64,000 nt of DNA. Origin: Rhizobiaceae bacterium. Lineage in GTDB: Bacteria > Pseudomonadota > Alphaproteobacteria > Rhizobiales > Rhizobiaceae. The stretch spans positions 21,034 to 85,033 of the forward strand of contig CAJPFN010000012.1 of the NCBI GenBank assembly GCA_905339215.1. The letters run 5' to 3'. The notes beneath the pieces are model-generated. The model was not told the DNA's origin. It worked only from the letters and a program-made list of their open reading frames with translations, and did no database searches. Both the position numbers and the translations under genes were made by a program. Below, piece after piece: positions 26,213 to 35,777 of this stretch (position 1 is its first letter; each line of letters starts with the position of its first letter).

Positions 26213-27469
26213 ATGCCGGACGTCATTGTTGTTGGCGCCGGCGTCGTCGGCACAACGACTGCGCTTTATCTCGCACGCGAAGGGCTGTCGGTCACCGTGA
26301 TCGACAGGAGCGCGGAGGCGGGGCTCGACACGAGCTTCGCCAATGGCGGCCTGTTCACCCCGAGCACCGCGCTGCCGTGGTGCTCGCCGGCCGTTCCCGG
26401 CCTCCTGTTCAGGTGGATCGGCCGCGAAAGCGCCCCGCTCCTCCTGCGCCCCTCGGCGATCCCCAGCCTCGGGCTCTGGGGCCTGAAGTTCCTCGCCAAC
26501 TGCCGGCCGAAGAAGCACGCCGCCTCGTCCATGAAGCTGACGCGGTTCGGCCGCGAGAGCCTCGAGGAGATGGACGGGCTGCTGGCGCAGAAGACGGTCG
26601 ACTACCAGCTCAGCCGTGGCGGGCTGCTCGAACTCTTCCGCGATGACGAAGGCATCGCAAAGCGGGACGACTACGCATATTTCCTGGAGGGGCTTGGCGT
26701 CCGTGTCTCGCGCATCACCGGCGAAGAGGCGGTCGCGATCGAGCCAAGGCTCGGGCCCATCGCCGGCTCGATCCGCGCCGGGCTGCATCTGCCGGATGAT
26801 GCGTGGGGCGATGCGCGCAAGTTTACGCTCGCAGCCGAGAAGGCCGCGCGCGCCGCCGGCGTCCGGTTCCAGCTCGGCACGGAGATACGCCGCATCGATG
26901 CGCCGAACGGTAAGGTGAAGAGCGTCGAGACCGACAAGGGCACGGTCAAAGCCGACATCGTGGTGGTCTGCGCGGGATCGTTTTCCAAAAGCCTGCTTGC
27001 GCCGCTTGGCATTTCGGTGCCGATCGCGCCGGTGAAAGGCTATTCGATCTCCATCCCGGCCGCCGATCTGAACTTCCTGCCCGGCATCCCTGTGGTGGAC
27101 GACACGGCGCGGCTGGGCGCGACGCCCCTCAACGACCAGCTGCGCGTCGCCGGCACGGTGGAGTTCGACCGCTACAACCGCGCCGTCCGCGACGGGCGGG
27201 TACAGAACCTGATCAGGGCGCTGAAGTCGCTCTATCCGGAACTGACGCTGCCAAAGACGCTCAACCCGTGGTGCGGATTCCGGCCGATGTCGGCCGACGG
27301 GCTGCCGATCATCGACAAAACGAAAATAGGCGGTCTATTCATCAACAGCGGCCACGGCGCGCTCGGCTGGACGCTGGCGACCGGTTCTGCGCGGCTGATC
27401 ACCAATGCGGTGACTGGCAGGCCCGGGCCGGCAAGGCCGGAATTCGCGCTCGACCGCGCCTTCTGGTGA
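26213..27469 (+). CDS. D-amino-acid dehydrogenase-like FAD oxidoreductase (DadA family)
   Basis: About 418 residues from ATG 26213. It has DVIVVGAGVVGTTTALYLAR for FAD binding, SFANGGLFTPSTALPW typical of DadA, a middle catalytic region (VKGYSISIPAADLNFLPGIP), and C-terminal GFRPMSADGLPIIDKTK with INSGHGALGWTLATGSARL. DadA enzymes oxidise D-amino acids to 2-oxo acids, passing electrons to the respiratory chain. It closes the operon headed by the amino-acid importer. The truncated gene at 3239-4129 lacks the middle portion present here. Confidence 0.9.
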   Translation: MPDVIVVGAGVVGTTTALYLAREGLSVTVIDRSAEAGLDTSFANGGLFTPSTALPWCSPAVPGLLFRWIGRESAPLLLRPSAIPSLGLWGLKFLANCRPKKHAASSMKLTRFGRESLEEMDGLLAQKTVDYQLSRGGLLELFRDDEGIAKRDDYAYFLEGLGVRVSRITGEEAVAIEPRLGPIAGSIRAGLHLPDDAWGDARKFTLAAEKAARAAGVRFQLGTEIRRIDAPNGKVKSVETDKGTVKADIVVVCAGSFSKSLLAPLGISVPIAPVKGYSISIPAADLNFLPGIPVVDDTARLGATPLNDQLRVAGTVEFDRYNRAVRDGRVQNLIRALKSLYPELTLPKTLNPWCGFRPMSADGLPIIDKTKIGGLFINSGHGALGWTLATGSARLITNAVTGRPGPARPEFALDRAFW

Positions 27470-27960
27470 CACGCCGCTGGGCAGGCCTACAGGCCGACGC
27501 TCGCTCCGTGCCAAGAAGGATCGCGCCGTGGATGGCGGCCTTCCAGCCGAGCACCGCCTGGCGGATGACGGGCGGCTGCAAGCCGGCAGGACGCGGCAGG
27601 CATTCCAGGATGCGGCTTGAAAGCACGTCGCGCGGGTAGGCCTGCAGGTCGAGCACGCCGCCGCCGATCAGGATGATGCGCGGCGAAAAAAGGATTGAGG
27701 CCGAAGCGATCGTCGCCGCATGGTGCCAGACGATGTGGTCGAGCGCAAGGCTGAGGCCGGCGCTTTCCTGAACGCGGCTGAAGAGGTCCGCCACCGGCAC
27801 TCGATGCTCGGCCGCGAGCGCCACCAGCGTCACGCCGGAGGCATAGGTCTCGATACGTTGCGGTGCCGCATGCGGGGCGTCGCGGACTGGGATATGGCCG
27901 ATCTCCAGCGCCAAGCCGCCGCCGCGGAAGATGCCGTCTCCGCCGAGATAGGCGCCGATC
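27399..27960 (-). pseudogene. ROK family protein, 3' fragment
   Basis: The minus frame shows ROK-type C-terminal sequence: RIGAYLGGDGIFRGGGLALE, EIGHIPVRD, LFSRVQESAGLSLALDHIVW and SPRIILIGGGVLDLQAYPRD. The N-terminal half, which would carry the DNA-binding or phosphate-binding portion, is absent. The frame continues past the natural end and overlaps the DadA-like gene, so the 3' end is also damaged. It abuts the antiporter fragment near 27955, marking a recombination junction. Confidence 0.7.
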
Positions 27961-28857
27961 CGGTGCTGGCAGCCGATGTTCAGGTCGGGCCGCCGAAGGC
28001 GGGTGGGGAGGACGAGGTGAGGTTCGCTCTGACCTCCGAGGCCAGCTTCAACGACGGCTTGGCATTCCCATTCGTCAACCTCGCCATCGCGCTAGGCCTT
28101 GCCGCCACGACAGGCGAGCCTTGGGCATTGGACTGGTTTACACACGGCGTCTTGTGGGAGATCGGCGCCGGTATCGCGGGCGGATGGTTGATTGGCAGGG
28201 CGGTAGGGTGGCTTACCTTTCATATGGCAGCCGACACGAAACTCGCCCAAACCGGCGACGGATTGATCGCCATCGCGGCGACTTTTCATCTCTTATGGCT
28301 TAACCGAGTTGATCGAATGCTACGGCTTCCTGGCGGTTTTCGTGACCGCGCTGACGCTGAGACATGCGCATCGGAGCCATGACTTTCATCGCGAGATGCA
28401 CGACCTTACGGAGCAGATCGAGCGGCTGGCGATGATGGTGCTCCTGCTGCTGTTCGGGGGCGCCTTGGTCAGCGGATTGCTCGCACCGCTGACTTGGATC
28501 GACGCGGTGGCTGCTGTCGTGATCCTCATCGTCGTGCGCCCTTTGACAGGACTGATCGGTCTGATCGGGGTCGACAGGGCATGGACCGAGAAGCTGACAC
28601 TGGCTTTCTTTGGAATCCGCGGCGTCGGCTCGTTCTACTATCTGGCTTACGGCCTCAATCACATGGAGGTAGACGGGGGCGATCGTCTCTGGGCAATCGT
28701 CGGATTGGTCGTCGCGCTCTCGATCGTGCTGCACGGGCTCACGGTCACGCCAATCATGCGCAGTCTCGATCGCTCGCAAGGCAGGGATTCGGACGCCAAT
28801 ACGGCGATACCGCCACCAGGCTTGCAGGGCCCACGTGATCGACGCAGAGAGAGTTGA
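27950..28857 (+). pseudogene. Cation:proton antiporter (NhaP type), 5'-truncated and frameshifted
   Basis: The sequence begins abruptly with GADPVLAADVQVGPP, then EVRFALTSEASFNDGLAFPF, both internal to CPA1-type Na+/H+ antiporters. Near 28285-28292 the frame shifts: ADTKLAQTGDGLIAIAATF is in one frame, and YGLTELIECYGFLAVFVTAL continues in another to TGA 28857. The following membrane segments (MVLLLLFGGALVSGLLAPLT, FFGIRGVGSFYYLAYGLN) are intact. The N-terminal half is missing. A degenerate secondary transporter is the best reading. Confidence 0.75.
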
Positions 28858-29041
28858 TTAGACCCTGCCGTTTCGGTCCCACACAATGCCTCGATTGATA
28901 GTACTCACCAGAGCCAAGGACCTTAAGCAAGTTCACAGCTTCCTGCATGGGAGCCGCCCGGCTCACTCCGTCAGCATTAATTTGGACCGGGATAGCAAGC
29001 CCGCGTACCGCAGTATACAAAGCCAAGAATTCCCGAATCGA

Positions 29042-30208
29042 TCAAATCGGCATCTGAAACGTGAAGCTGGTTTCCACCGCATTCGACGAGACCTGGATTC
29101 GGCCCCCATGGGCTTTTGCAATCTGGCTGGCGATATATAAACCAAGCCCAAGGCCCTGCATGTTTGACCGGACCTCCCCGCGGTAGAAGGGTTGGAGCAG
29201 GCGATCGAGGGCCGGCTGAGGGATAGGTTGGCCACCATTGGCCACCGATAATATGAACTCACCGTCCGCCACCTTCGCCTCGACGACGATCGGACGGTCA
29301 TCGGAGCCATGCGTGACAGCATTGCCGAGGAGATTTGAAAACATTTGAGCAATGCGGGCGTGATCGACGTCAATTGCTTGTCGCACATCGAAGTGTGTCT
29401 CGATCGCGCGTTCCGGGTGACCGACGCGCATTTCGTTTACCACTTGCGCAAGGGTCGGCTCGATTCTCTCTCCCGATGAGCGCTCAATGCCGATGCCGCC
29501 GCCAAGACGCCCACGCGCAAAATCCATCAGGTTATCGATCAGGCCCTCCATTCGCTTGACGCTTTCCTGCATCAGGCGGAGTACGCGGACAGACTTCGTA
29601 TCGTCGTGGGTCTTAGTCAGAATGTTCAAGCCACCGGCAAGGCCCGCAAGCGGATTGCGAAGGTCATGGCCAAGCACAGCGATGAACTGTTCACGCAGGT
29701 CGGCATCCTGCACGGCCATTGTCTGAACAGCGTCCGCATCGGTGATGCGGGTCCTCAAGCCCGCATTGATCTCTTCCAGTTTCGCCAGCGCTTCCCGTTC
29801 GCTCGTACGCGCATCGACCAGTTCCCGCTCGTACCGCCGCCGCTGGGGGGCACGGAACAGCGTGACGCGCGTCACCGCAAACTCGTCGGATATCCGGCGC
29901 TCGGCCGCGTTGGCCAAGACGGGCATCGTCCCACCGTCCTGGAGAACCAGGTCAAGGGCGACCTCCTCGAAGAAGCCCTGCATACGCAGGAGCGGCGCGA
30001 AGTGGGTTTCGTAGAATATGCTTCCCGCGATATTCAGAAGATCGCGAAGCCGCTTGCCCATGAGATCGGCTTGCGTTCGGCCCAGCCAGGCGCAGAGCGT
30101 GGTGTTGACGCGGATGATCCTGCCGTCAGGCCCGAGCGATAGGTACCCGCAAGGCGCGTTTTCATACAGGTCCTGCAGGTCGGAATCGGAGTGATCAGAG
30201 GAACTCAT
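29042..30208 (-). CDS. PAS-domain sensor histidine kinase
   Basis: 388 residues. A PAS domain spans roughly residues 8-120 (LYENAPCGYLSLGPDGRIIR), then a coiled-coil-like linker (RRRYERELVDARTSEREALA), an H box FIAVLGHDLRNPLAGLAG, an N box QMFSNLLGNAVTHGSDD and a G box GLGLGLYIASQIAKAHGG. No transmembrane segment is visible, so it is cytoplasmic. Its start overlaps the end of the RsbQ-like gene by 14 bp, so the two proteins are likely made together. The hydrolase may generate the signal detected by the PAS domain. Confidence 0.92.
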   Translation of the reverse strand: MSSSDHSDSDLQDLYENAPCGYLSLGPDGRIIRVNTTLCAWLGRTQADLMGKRLRDLLNIAGSIFYETHFAPLLRMQGFFEEVALDLVLQDGGTMPVLANAAERRISDEFAVTRVTLFRAPQRRRYERELVDARTSEREALAKLEEINAGLRTRITDADAVQTMAVQDADLREQFIAVLGHDLRNPLAGLAGGLNILTKTHDDTKSVRVLRLMQESVKRMEGLIDNLMDFARGRLGGGIGIERSSGERIEPTLAQVVNEMRVGHPERAIETHFDVRQAIDVDHARIAQMFSNLLGNAVTHGSDDRPIVVEAKVADGEFILSVANGGQPIPQPALDRLLQPFYRGEVRSNMQGLGLGLYIASQIAKAHGGRIQVSSNAVETSFTFQMPI

Positions 30209-30995
30209 TCATTGCTGCTATGACTGCCGCGGGAGCGCTCAGGTTGGGACAATGGCCAAAGGCATCCAGATAGACGATCCGGCTGCCTACAATCTCTCGA
30301 TTGACATACTCGCCGACCTTTTCGGAAGCGATGATGTCATCACGGGTCTGCAGGATCAGCGTATCGGCCTTCACGTTCTTGAGATCGGCTCGATTGTCGG
30401 ACGTGAAGGTGGTGCGAGCAAACGCCTTGGCAATCTCCGGGTCGGTTCGGCAGAATGAATTCGTCAATTCCTGGCCGAGTTCGGGACGATCGGGATTACC
30501 CATGATCGCGGGCGCCATGGCAGCCGACCATCCGAGATGGTTGTCGGCCAGGGAGGCGAGAAGTTCCTTGATCTGAGCGGCGCTGAACCCGCCATAGTAT
30601 TCGCCGTCGTCGATGTAGCGTGGAGATGGGCCTACCATGACGAGCTTCGTGAACCTGCCCGGCGCATCGATCGATGCCAGTGCTCCGATCATGGCGCTGA
30701 CCGAATGTCCCACGAAGACCGCATCCTTAAGCTGCAGTTCTCGACCTATCTCGACGACGTCCGATGCATAGCCTTTCAGATCGGCATACTTGGCTCTGTC
30801 ATAGGCCGTAAGGTCGGACCGGCCGGCTCCGACGTGATCGAACAGCATGGTGCGATAGCGGTCACGGAAGGCTGGTTCAACGAAGCGCCACATGTTCTGA
30901 TCGCACCCGAAGCCATGGGCAAAGACCACTGCCCGGTTGCCAGTGCCATGCATCTGGACGTTATTTCTGTCGACGACGCCCAATAGTCCTCGCAC
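30195..30995 (-). CDS. RsbQ/KAI2-like alpha/beta hydrolase
   Basis: 266 residues with FAHGFGCDQNMWRFVEPAF (oxyanion region), nucleophile elbow GHSVSAMIG (Ser near residue 97), an acid in LQTRDDIIAS, and His in DAFGHCPNLS. GHSVSAMIG is the elbow shared by Bacillus RsbQ and the plant receptors D14 and KAI2. In Bacillus, RsbQ works with the PAS-containing RsbP phosphatase; here it is co-transcribed with a PAS histidine kinase. The role is probably making or transferring a small hydrophobic signal. Confidence 0.9.
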   Translation of the reverse strand: MRGLLGVVDRNNVQMHGTGNRAVVFAHGFGCDQNMWRFVEPAFRDRYRTMLFDHVGAGRSDLTAYDRAKYADLKGYASDVVEIGRELQLKDAVFVGHSVSAMIGALASIDAPGRFTKLVMVGPSPRYIDDGEYYGGFSAAQIKELLASLADNHLGWSAAMAPAIMGNPDRPELGQELTNSFCRTDPEIAKAFARTTFTSDNRADLKNVKADTLILQTRDDIIASEKVGEYVNREIVGSRIVYLDAFGHCPNLSAPAAVIAAMNEFL

Positions 30996-31129
30996 GCAAG
31001 CGGTTGGTTACAATTTGCACCGTATCAAGACCGTTGCGAGATTTCGACCCATCGTGAGGAACGTTTGAGAGAATGCGATGTTACGGTAGTTCGGTCTGGG
31101 CGCAGACCCAGCCGGGATCGGGTTTTCCA

Positions 31130-31492
31130 GTGTCGCAGGCCATCACTGTGCTCGTCGTCGAAGACGAAGCCCTCATTCGCATGGACATCGCTGACCAACT
31201 CGAACGTATGGGATTTGCGATTCTAGAGGCTGCTAATGCCAGAGAAGCCATTGATATTATGGCATCCCACCCAGCTGTTCAAGTGATCTTCACTGATGTC
31301 GATATGCCGGGCGGCATTGACGGCCTGGAGCTCGCAACTGCCGTTCGCGATCGCTGGCCTCCGATCAAGATCATTGTAACGTCCGGTCATCGCGAGGTAG
31401 GCATAGCGGATCTTCCCAATGACAGCCGCTTTTTTGCCAAGCTGTATCGGGGCAGCGCCGTGGCATCGGCAATCCGGGAAATGTTGGACTGA
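31130..31492 (+). CDS. Single-domain response regulator
   Basis: About 120 residues from GTG 31130, chosen because the receiver domain begins right after it (ITVLVVEDEALIRMDIADQL); an ATG at 31076 and TTG upstream are less likely. The acidic pocket is VVEDE, the phospho-acceptor Asp is in VIFTDVDMPGGIDG, and the conserved Ser/Thr and Lys lie in IIVTSGH and FFAKLYRGS. The usual Lys-Pro after the beta-5 strand is Lys-Leu. There is no output domain. It diverges from the hydrolase-kinase pair and is the obvious partner. Confidence 0.85.
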   Translation: MSQAITVLVVEDEALIRMDIADQLERMGFAILEAANAREAIDIMASHPAVQVIFTDVDMPGGIDGLELATAVRDRWPPIKIIVTSGHREVGIADLPNDSRFFAKLYRGSAVASAIREMLD

Positions 31493-31992
31493 AAAACTCT
31501 CTGGTGCATTGCACAGTGCAATCCTAATAATCTCCGCAGGGAAACTTCCCTTCTCAACGCATTTTGCTTGAGTGGCGGCCAACGTGGGTGCCTGAGCGGT
31601 CAGGGCGGCAGTGATCGCGATCCCGTGTGCGCACACAGCCAACGAGATGTGCCGCCCCGCAGGGATCATCGCGTCGACGGCGACACGGCGCCTATTGAGG
31701 GCTGCCACCTCTCTTGAAGGTCCGGCGAGCGAGCCGGCCGACATGAGTTCCAGTCTGCAATCTTATGCGACTTTCGAAGCACAGATCGTGAACAGGGAGA
31801 GGCAGGGACGTCGGTTCGATTGCATTCAATTTAATTTAGATCAGCTTCGCGCCATAAGCAGCCACTCGGCGCTGAGTCACGGAAGACCGAACTGGCAGTT
31901 ATCTAACCGGCAGCCTCGGACCAGATTAGTGGTGCTAGAGCTTTCGTTCGGTTTAGTAGTCACCGATTGTCCAGCCGCGGAACAGCTAAACG
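31493..31992. other. Non-coding gap with one palindrome
   Basis: No gene is supported here. A perfect palindrome, ATTGCACAGTGCAAT at 31508-31522, follows the response-regulator stop by 15 bp. It has no U-tract, so it may be a regulatory site or weak terminator rather than a standard terminator. The rest shows no homology on either strand that I can recognise. Confidence 0.5.
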
Positions 31993-34900
31993 CTACGCAA
32001 GCCGCGCTTCGGGTTCCGCCAGCAAGCGACGCGCAGCCGCATTGTGCCGCGGAGGCTCGGCCCTCACACCATCCTTCGACGCGCCGACCAACTCGACCAC
32101 TGTACATGGCAACCCTGCCGCATCGAACTTTCGAGCGATAAACTCGCCTTCGTCGCGCTTATGGCTTGACATAATCAGCTGATAGCCTTCGAGCTCGACG
32201 AGGTTTCGCATCACATCGACAAAGGCCGCAGCATGAATGATGTCGTTATGCTGCAGTGGGTCGTCGAGTAGTAAGGCGCGCCAACGCGACCAACGATAGG
32301 CGGTACTGGCGGCGCAGAGAATGCTGAATCCGTTTGCAGCCATCTGCCCCTCGCTCAGCACGAGCTGCGGCGGCAACGCGGTTTTGTACTGGGCATTTTC
32401 AATTGGATCTGCGTAGCGCAACTGCATTGCGAGCGCAGTGCGCTCGACGGTGTGTTCGGCATTGAACTGCACTGTCTCACCCGGCGTACTCAGCAGCGCG
32501 CGGTTGAACGCGTCTATCAAGTCGTTCAGTGGCAACAGGAACTGAGTCGAGAAGCTTTCCGCCTCGGACTTGAGGTGCTCGCCATAGGCGATCACCGCAT
32601 CGCGAGTGGCGTTAGTGAGCTGCAGCGCCGCGCGCGCCGCCTGAAGTTGGCTCTGTAACTCCTGTTCGCGGATGACGGGGTTGTCCGCCGTCCCTTCCCC
32701 ACCTTGTTCATCCATCAAGGCGCGCAGCGCGCGGAGTTCGTCCTGCGCCAGCCAGGCTTCGTAGCTTCGCGACAGCGCATTGGTTTCCTCAAAATGCGCG
32801 GAAAGTGCCGTCGCACGATCGCTTAGTGCGGCTGCCCGGTCGTCGACCGCTTGCGACGAGGGATCACCGATCATGCCGGCCCGCTGCCACGCCATGACTG
32901 CCGCCGAGCGTGCGGCCTCGGCATCCTGGATCGCCGCGGCAACACGGTCGCGCTCGGCCTCGGCTGCGGCCAGTCGTTCGCGTGCCGCCGTTTCCGCATT
33001 CGTGGCCGCTGCGCGCTTCAGGATCAGATCCTCCAGACTAGCGCGCGCTGCCTCGAGCAGCTTACCCTGCGCCTCCACGGCGGCATCGGCGGCGTCAACG
33101 CTCCACGGCTTGGCGAGCGAGACTAGCCTGTCCTCGATCGCACGCAACGCCGTCTCGCATCGCGAGCGGCGCTGCGTTGCAGCCGCAAGGCGATCATCGA
33201 GCGACGCCAACGTTGCTGCCAACGCGTCGACGCGCGCCTGGGCTGTATTGACGTCGGTAGGACTGCCACCCGCATCACGGATATGCGCTGCACGCGCTCG
33301 CGCTGTCTCTGCCAGCCGGTCTGCAATCAGCGATCCAAAATCGCTATCGGCGCTCACGCCGAGCCCTTCGGCGATGGCCCCACGCTCGGCCGCGGCCACG
33401 GCTTCTGCTGCTTCGGCGGCGGTCGCCGCTTCAACCCCCGCGGAAATCGCAGCCTGCGCTTCAGCGAGAGCCTGGGCTGCCGCCGTTGCACGATCGCGGA
33501 GCGTGTCAAGCGCTCGCACCTCCTCTGCAAGCTGCACATCCTGGGCAGCGAGCGCGTTGCGCGCTCGCGTTTGGAGTTCACCGGGCGCGAAACTGCTCGC
33601 ACAGACTGGGCAAGTGGTGTCGTCGTGTCCAATATGCGCCGCGAGACTAGACAGCAATTCCGCAAGCTGCGACGCATCGCGCCTCCGCGCCGCCAACCTG
33701 GTTTCGGCCGCGACTTGGGTTTTGCGTGCGTCTTCGGCAGCGCGCTCAAGTTCCGGTAACTGGCCGCGCGCGCTATCGGCTGCGGCGGCGGCCGCGATGA
33801 CGGCGTTGCGCTGATTGAGCGCTGCAATCTCCTGCGCCTGCAAGGCCGCGACACGCGCGGACCAGAGCTGGATTGTTGCCTGCTCGTTGTCTAGCCGGCT
33901 GAGGGTCGCTTGCGCCTCCTGTGCGCGGGTGAGGACGCCCTGTGCGGTTGTGTAGTCCTGGTGGCAGGTGTCGCGCTCCACTTTAAGCGCCGTTTCAGTC
34001 GCTTGCGCCTTCTGGCGCTCGGCGTCGAGGACCGCGAACTCTGTGATTGCCGTGCGGACACGAACGCGCTCGTCATGATCGGATGCAGCGCGGGCAACGA
34101 CCTGGGTCTGCGCCGCCGCAGCCTGTTCCGCCTGGCTCGCCGCGAGCATCGCCTCGCTCAGCTGCCCGGTTGCGGTCGCGACGGCCGTATTGGCAGCCGA
34201 CCTGCGTGCACCATCGAGGTCAGTCAGCGCAGATGCTTCTCCGTACCGAGTGCAGATAACGTAAAGACTTTCGAGCGCGGCGCGACTCTGAGCGACCTGT
34301 CGCTGCTCCGCTTCGATTGCCTGGCGGACACGCGACAATCGATCGGGAAAGCCTTGAGGCACCTGGTAGCTGGGAGGCAGTACGCGTTCGATATTGGCGA
34401 GCCGCGTATCTAACTTGGCCTCGGACTCTGCTCCAGCCGCAGTGCCGCGCGACTGGAGCTCGGCCAGCCTAGCGGCATGTCCCTGCCATTCCTCGAGCGC
34501 CCGCGCTGCAACTTTGACCGCAGCCTCTTCCTGCTCGGCACGCCGTCGGAAAGCATTTGTCGTCGCACGACCACGCAAAGCGGTCCGGATCGATTCGAGC
34601 CGGTCGATGCCGCTGGGCCCTTTGAGAGCCTGCCACTGATCGGCTTGGTCGCGGCTGGTGAAGCGCTGCTGCGAAGCCTGCCCCAGGAAATGGGTGAAGC
34701 CGAGATAGGCAGCGATGTCCTTGATCTCTGTCCAATTGGGATCTTTGAGCAACCCGAGCAGGGCGCGGGCAGCGGGCTTTTCGCGCAGCGTCCGGATTAG
34801 CGGCTCGCCCTCCGAGAACGTCAGGCTAACCCGGTGTGTCCCCGGCTTGGCGTCGCGACGGGTGAGGTAATCGCTCTCGCTTAGTCGGCCGACATAATCC

Positions 34901-35079
34901 TGGAAGCGACGGATCCTACCTGTCAGGCACCATTCGATCCCGTCGAAGAAACTGCTCTTGCCCAGGCCGTTAGTGCCCACGAGCAGAGTAAGGCCCGGCC
35001 CCGGCGGCACCGGTAGACTGAATTCGCCAAACGTCCGGAAGTCGTGAAGATGAACCTCACGAAGAAAGGTTTCGCTCAT
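31993..35079 (-). CDS. SMC/Rad50-like AAA ATPase with zinc-hook motif (candidate ABC-3C ATPase)
   Basis: About 1028 residues from ATG 35079. Walker A is GTNGLGKSS (residues 35-43), preceded by HLHDFRTFGEFSLPVPPG as in RecF/Rad50 heads. Two very long Ala-rich coiled-coil stretches surround a CPVC motif near residue 490 (DDTTCPVCASSF), the zinc-hook arrangement. The C-terminal head has an ABC signature-like LSEGQMAANGFSI, Walker B WRALLLDDPLQHND and an H-loop IMSSHKRDEG. Its ATG overlaps the stop of the next upstream gene (ATGA). With that gene and the FAD-binding gene it forms a three-gene operon typical of ABC three-component conflict systems. Confidence 0.85.
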   Translation of the reverse strand: MSETFLREVHLHDFRTFGEFSLPVPPGPGLTLLVGTNGLGKSSFFDGIEWCLTGRIRRFQDYVGRLSESDYLTRRDAKPGTHRVSLTFSEGEPLIRTLREKPAARALLGLLKDPNWTEIKDIAAYLGFTHFLGQASQQRFTSRDQADQWQALKGPSGIDRLESIRTALRGRATTNAFRRRAEQEEAAVKVAARALEEWQGHAARLAELQSRGTAAGAESEAKLDTRLANIERVLPPSYQVPQGFPDRLSRVRQAIEAEQRQVAQSRAALESLYVICTRYGEASALTDLDGARRSAANTAVATATGQLSEAMLAASQAEQAAAAQTQVVARAASDHDERVRVRTAITEFAVLDAERQKAQATETALKVERDTCHQDYTTAQGVLTRAQEAQATLSRLDNEQATIQLWSARVAALQAQEIAALNQRNAVIAAAAAADSARGQLPELERAAEDARKTQVAAETRLAARRRDASQLAELLSSLAAHIGHDDTTCPVCASSFAPGELQTRARNALAAQDVQLAEEVRALDTLRDRATAAAQALAEAQAAISAGVEAATAAEAAEAVAAAERGAIAEGLGVSADSDFGSLIADRLAETARARAAHIRDAGGSPTDVNTAQARVDALAATLASLDDRLAAATQRRSRCETALRAIEDRLVSLAKPWSVDAADAAVEAQGKLLEAARASLEDLILKRAAATNAETAARERLAAAEAERDRVAAAIQDAEAARSAAVMAWQRAGMIGDPSSQAVDDRAAALSDRATALSAHFEETNALSRSYEAWLAQDELRALRALMDEQGGEGTADNPVIREQELQSQLQAARAALQLTNATRDAVIAYGEHLKSEAESFSTQFLLPLNDLIDAFNRALLSTPGETVQFNAEHTVERTALAMQLRYADPIENAQYKTALPPQLVLSEGQMAANGFSILCAASTAYRWSRWRALLLDDPLQHNDIIHAAAFVDVMRNLVELEGYQLIMSSHKRDEGEFIARKFDAAGLPCTVVELVGASKDGVRAEPPRHNAAARRLLAEPEARLA

Positions 35080-35777
35080 CGTGCGCTCCGCCGCTGCCAC
35101 GCGACCACCAATTTCTCGACCAAGAGATCGGGATCGATGTCGGGTTCGCTCGCCAGACGGACCCACTCGCCTGCTGTGTCGCGCGGGATGTCGCCGTACG
35201 TCGCCGCGCGACTCACATTATCGAGCGGCGCCATAGAAAAGATGGCATCGGTCAACCACGGTCGCGCAAGGAAGCTTCGCTTCACGAAATCGCCGAAGCT
35301 TTGCTCGTCAGCGCGCGCATCGAGAGGGCGTAGCCAGACGAGCTTGCGCGCCACACGCTCGTCGCGCTCAGCGATAAGCGCCAGTGCGCGCCAGCGGTCG
35401 ACGCCCTCGCTGCCGCGCGGGCCAAGCAGTATGGCGTGCAGGTCGAGCGCCGCCGGTGGGCTAAGATAGGACCGGGCAACCACGCATTGGTTACGCACTC
35501 GCCGGACGACGTCGCTCATACCCTCCTCATCAGGTGCTTCGGGCAGCAGCGTCAGTAGCACGGCATAGCGGCCGATCTGCAACCCACGGACGTGATTTGG
35601 CAGATCCCGGGGCTCAAGCCGGGCCGAAGGCGTGTCGCTCCCGCCGGCAAAGATCCTACCGGCGTAGTTGGCCTTGGATTCGACCGCCAGGCCGAGCTCG
35701 GCCGCGCGGCGAGTGAGTAGGCGTTCGCCTCCTTCAAGGGCTTCTTGGGCAGGCGTTGGTGACGCAATCTCGCTCAT
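35076..35777 (-). CDS. Putative ABC three-component system middle component
   Basis: 233 residues with no domain I can name. Composition is mostly helical with charged segments: GRIFAGGSDTPSARLEPRDL, DVVRRVRNQCVVARSYLSPP and DRWRALALIAERDERVARKL. It overlaps both neighbours by four bases (ATGA at each end), a strict coupling typical of subunits made in fixed ratio. Its size and position between an SMC-like ATPase and a large effector-like protein match middle components of ABC-3C systems. The assignment rests on context. Confidence 0.5.
   Translation of the reverse strand: MSEIASPTPAQEALEGGERLLTRRAAELGLAVESKANYAGRIFAGGSDTPSARLEPRDLPNHVRGLQIGRYAVLLTLLPEAPDEEGMSDVVRRVRNQCVVARSYLSPPAALDLHAILLGPRGSEGVDRWRALALIAERDERVARKLVWLRPLDARADEQSFGDFVKRSFLARPWLTDAIFSMAPLDNVSRAATYGDIPRDTAGEWVRLASEPDIDPDLLVEKLVVAWQRRSAR

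Noticed and set aside
32780..33814. Ala/Ser/Arg-rich plus-strand frame opposite the SMC-like gene
   Set aside because: Composition is that of an antisense reading of a coiled-coil gene; no domain is present.
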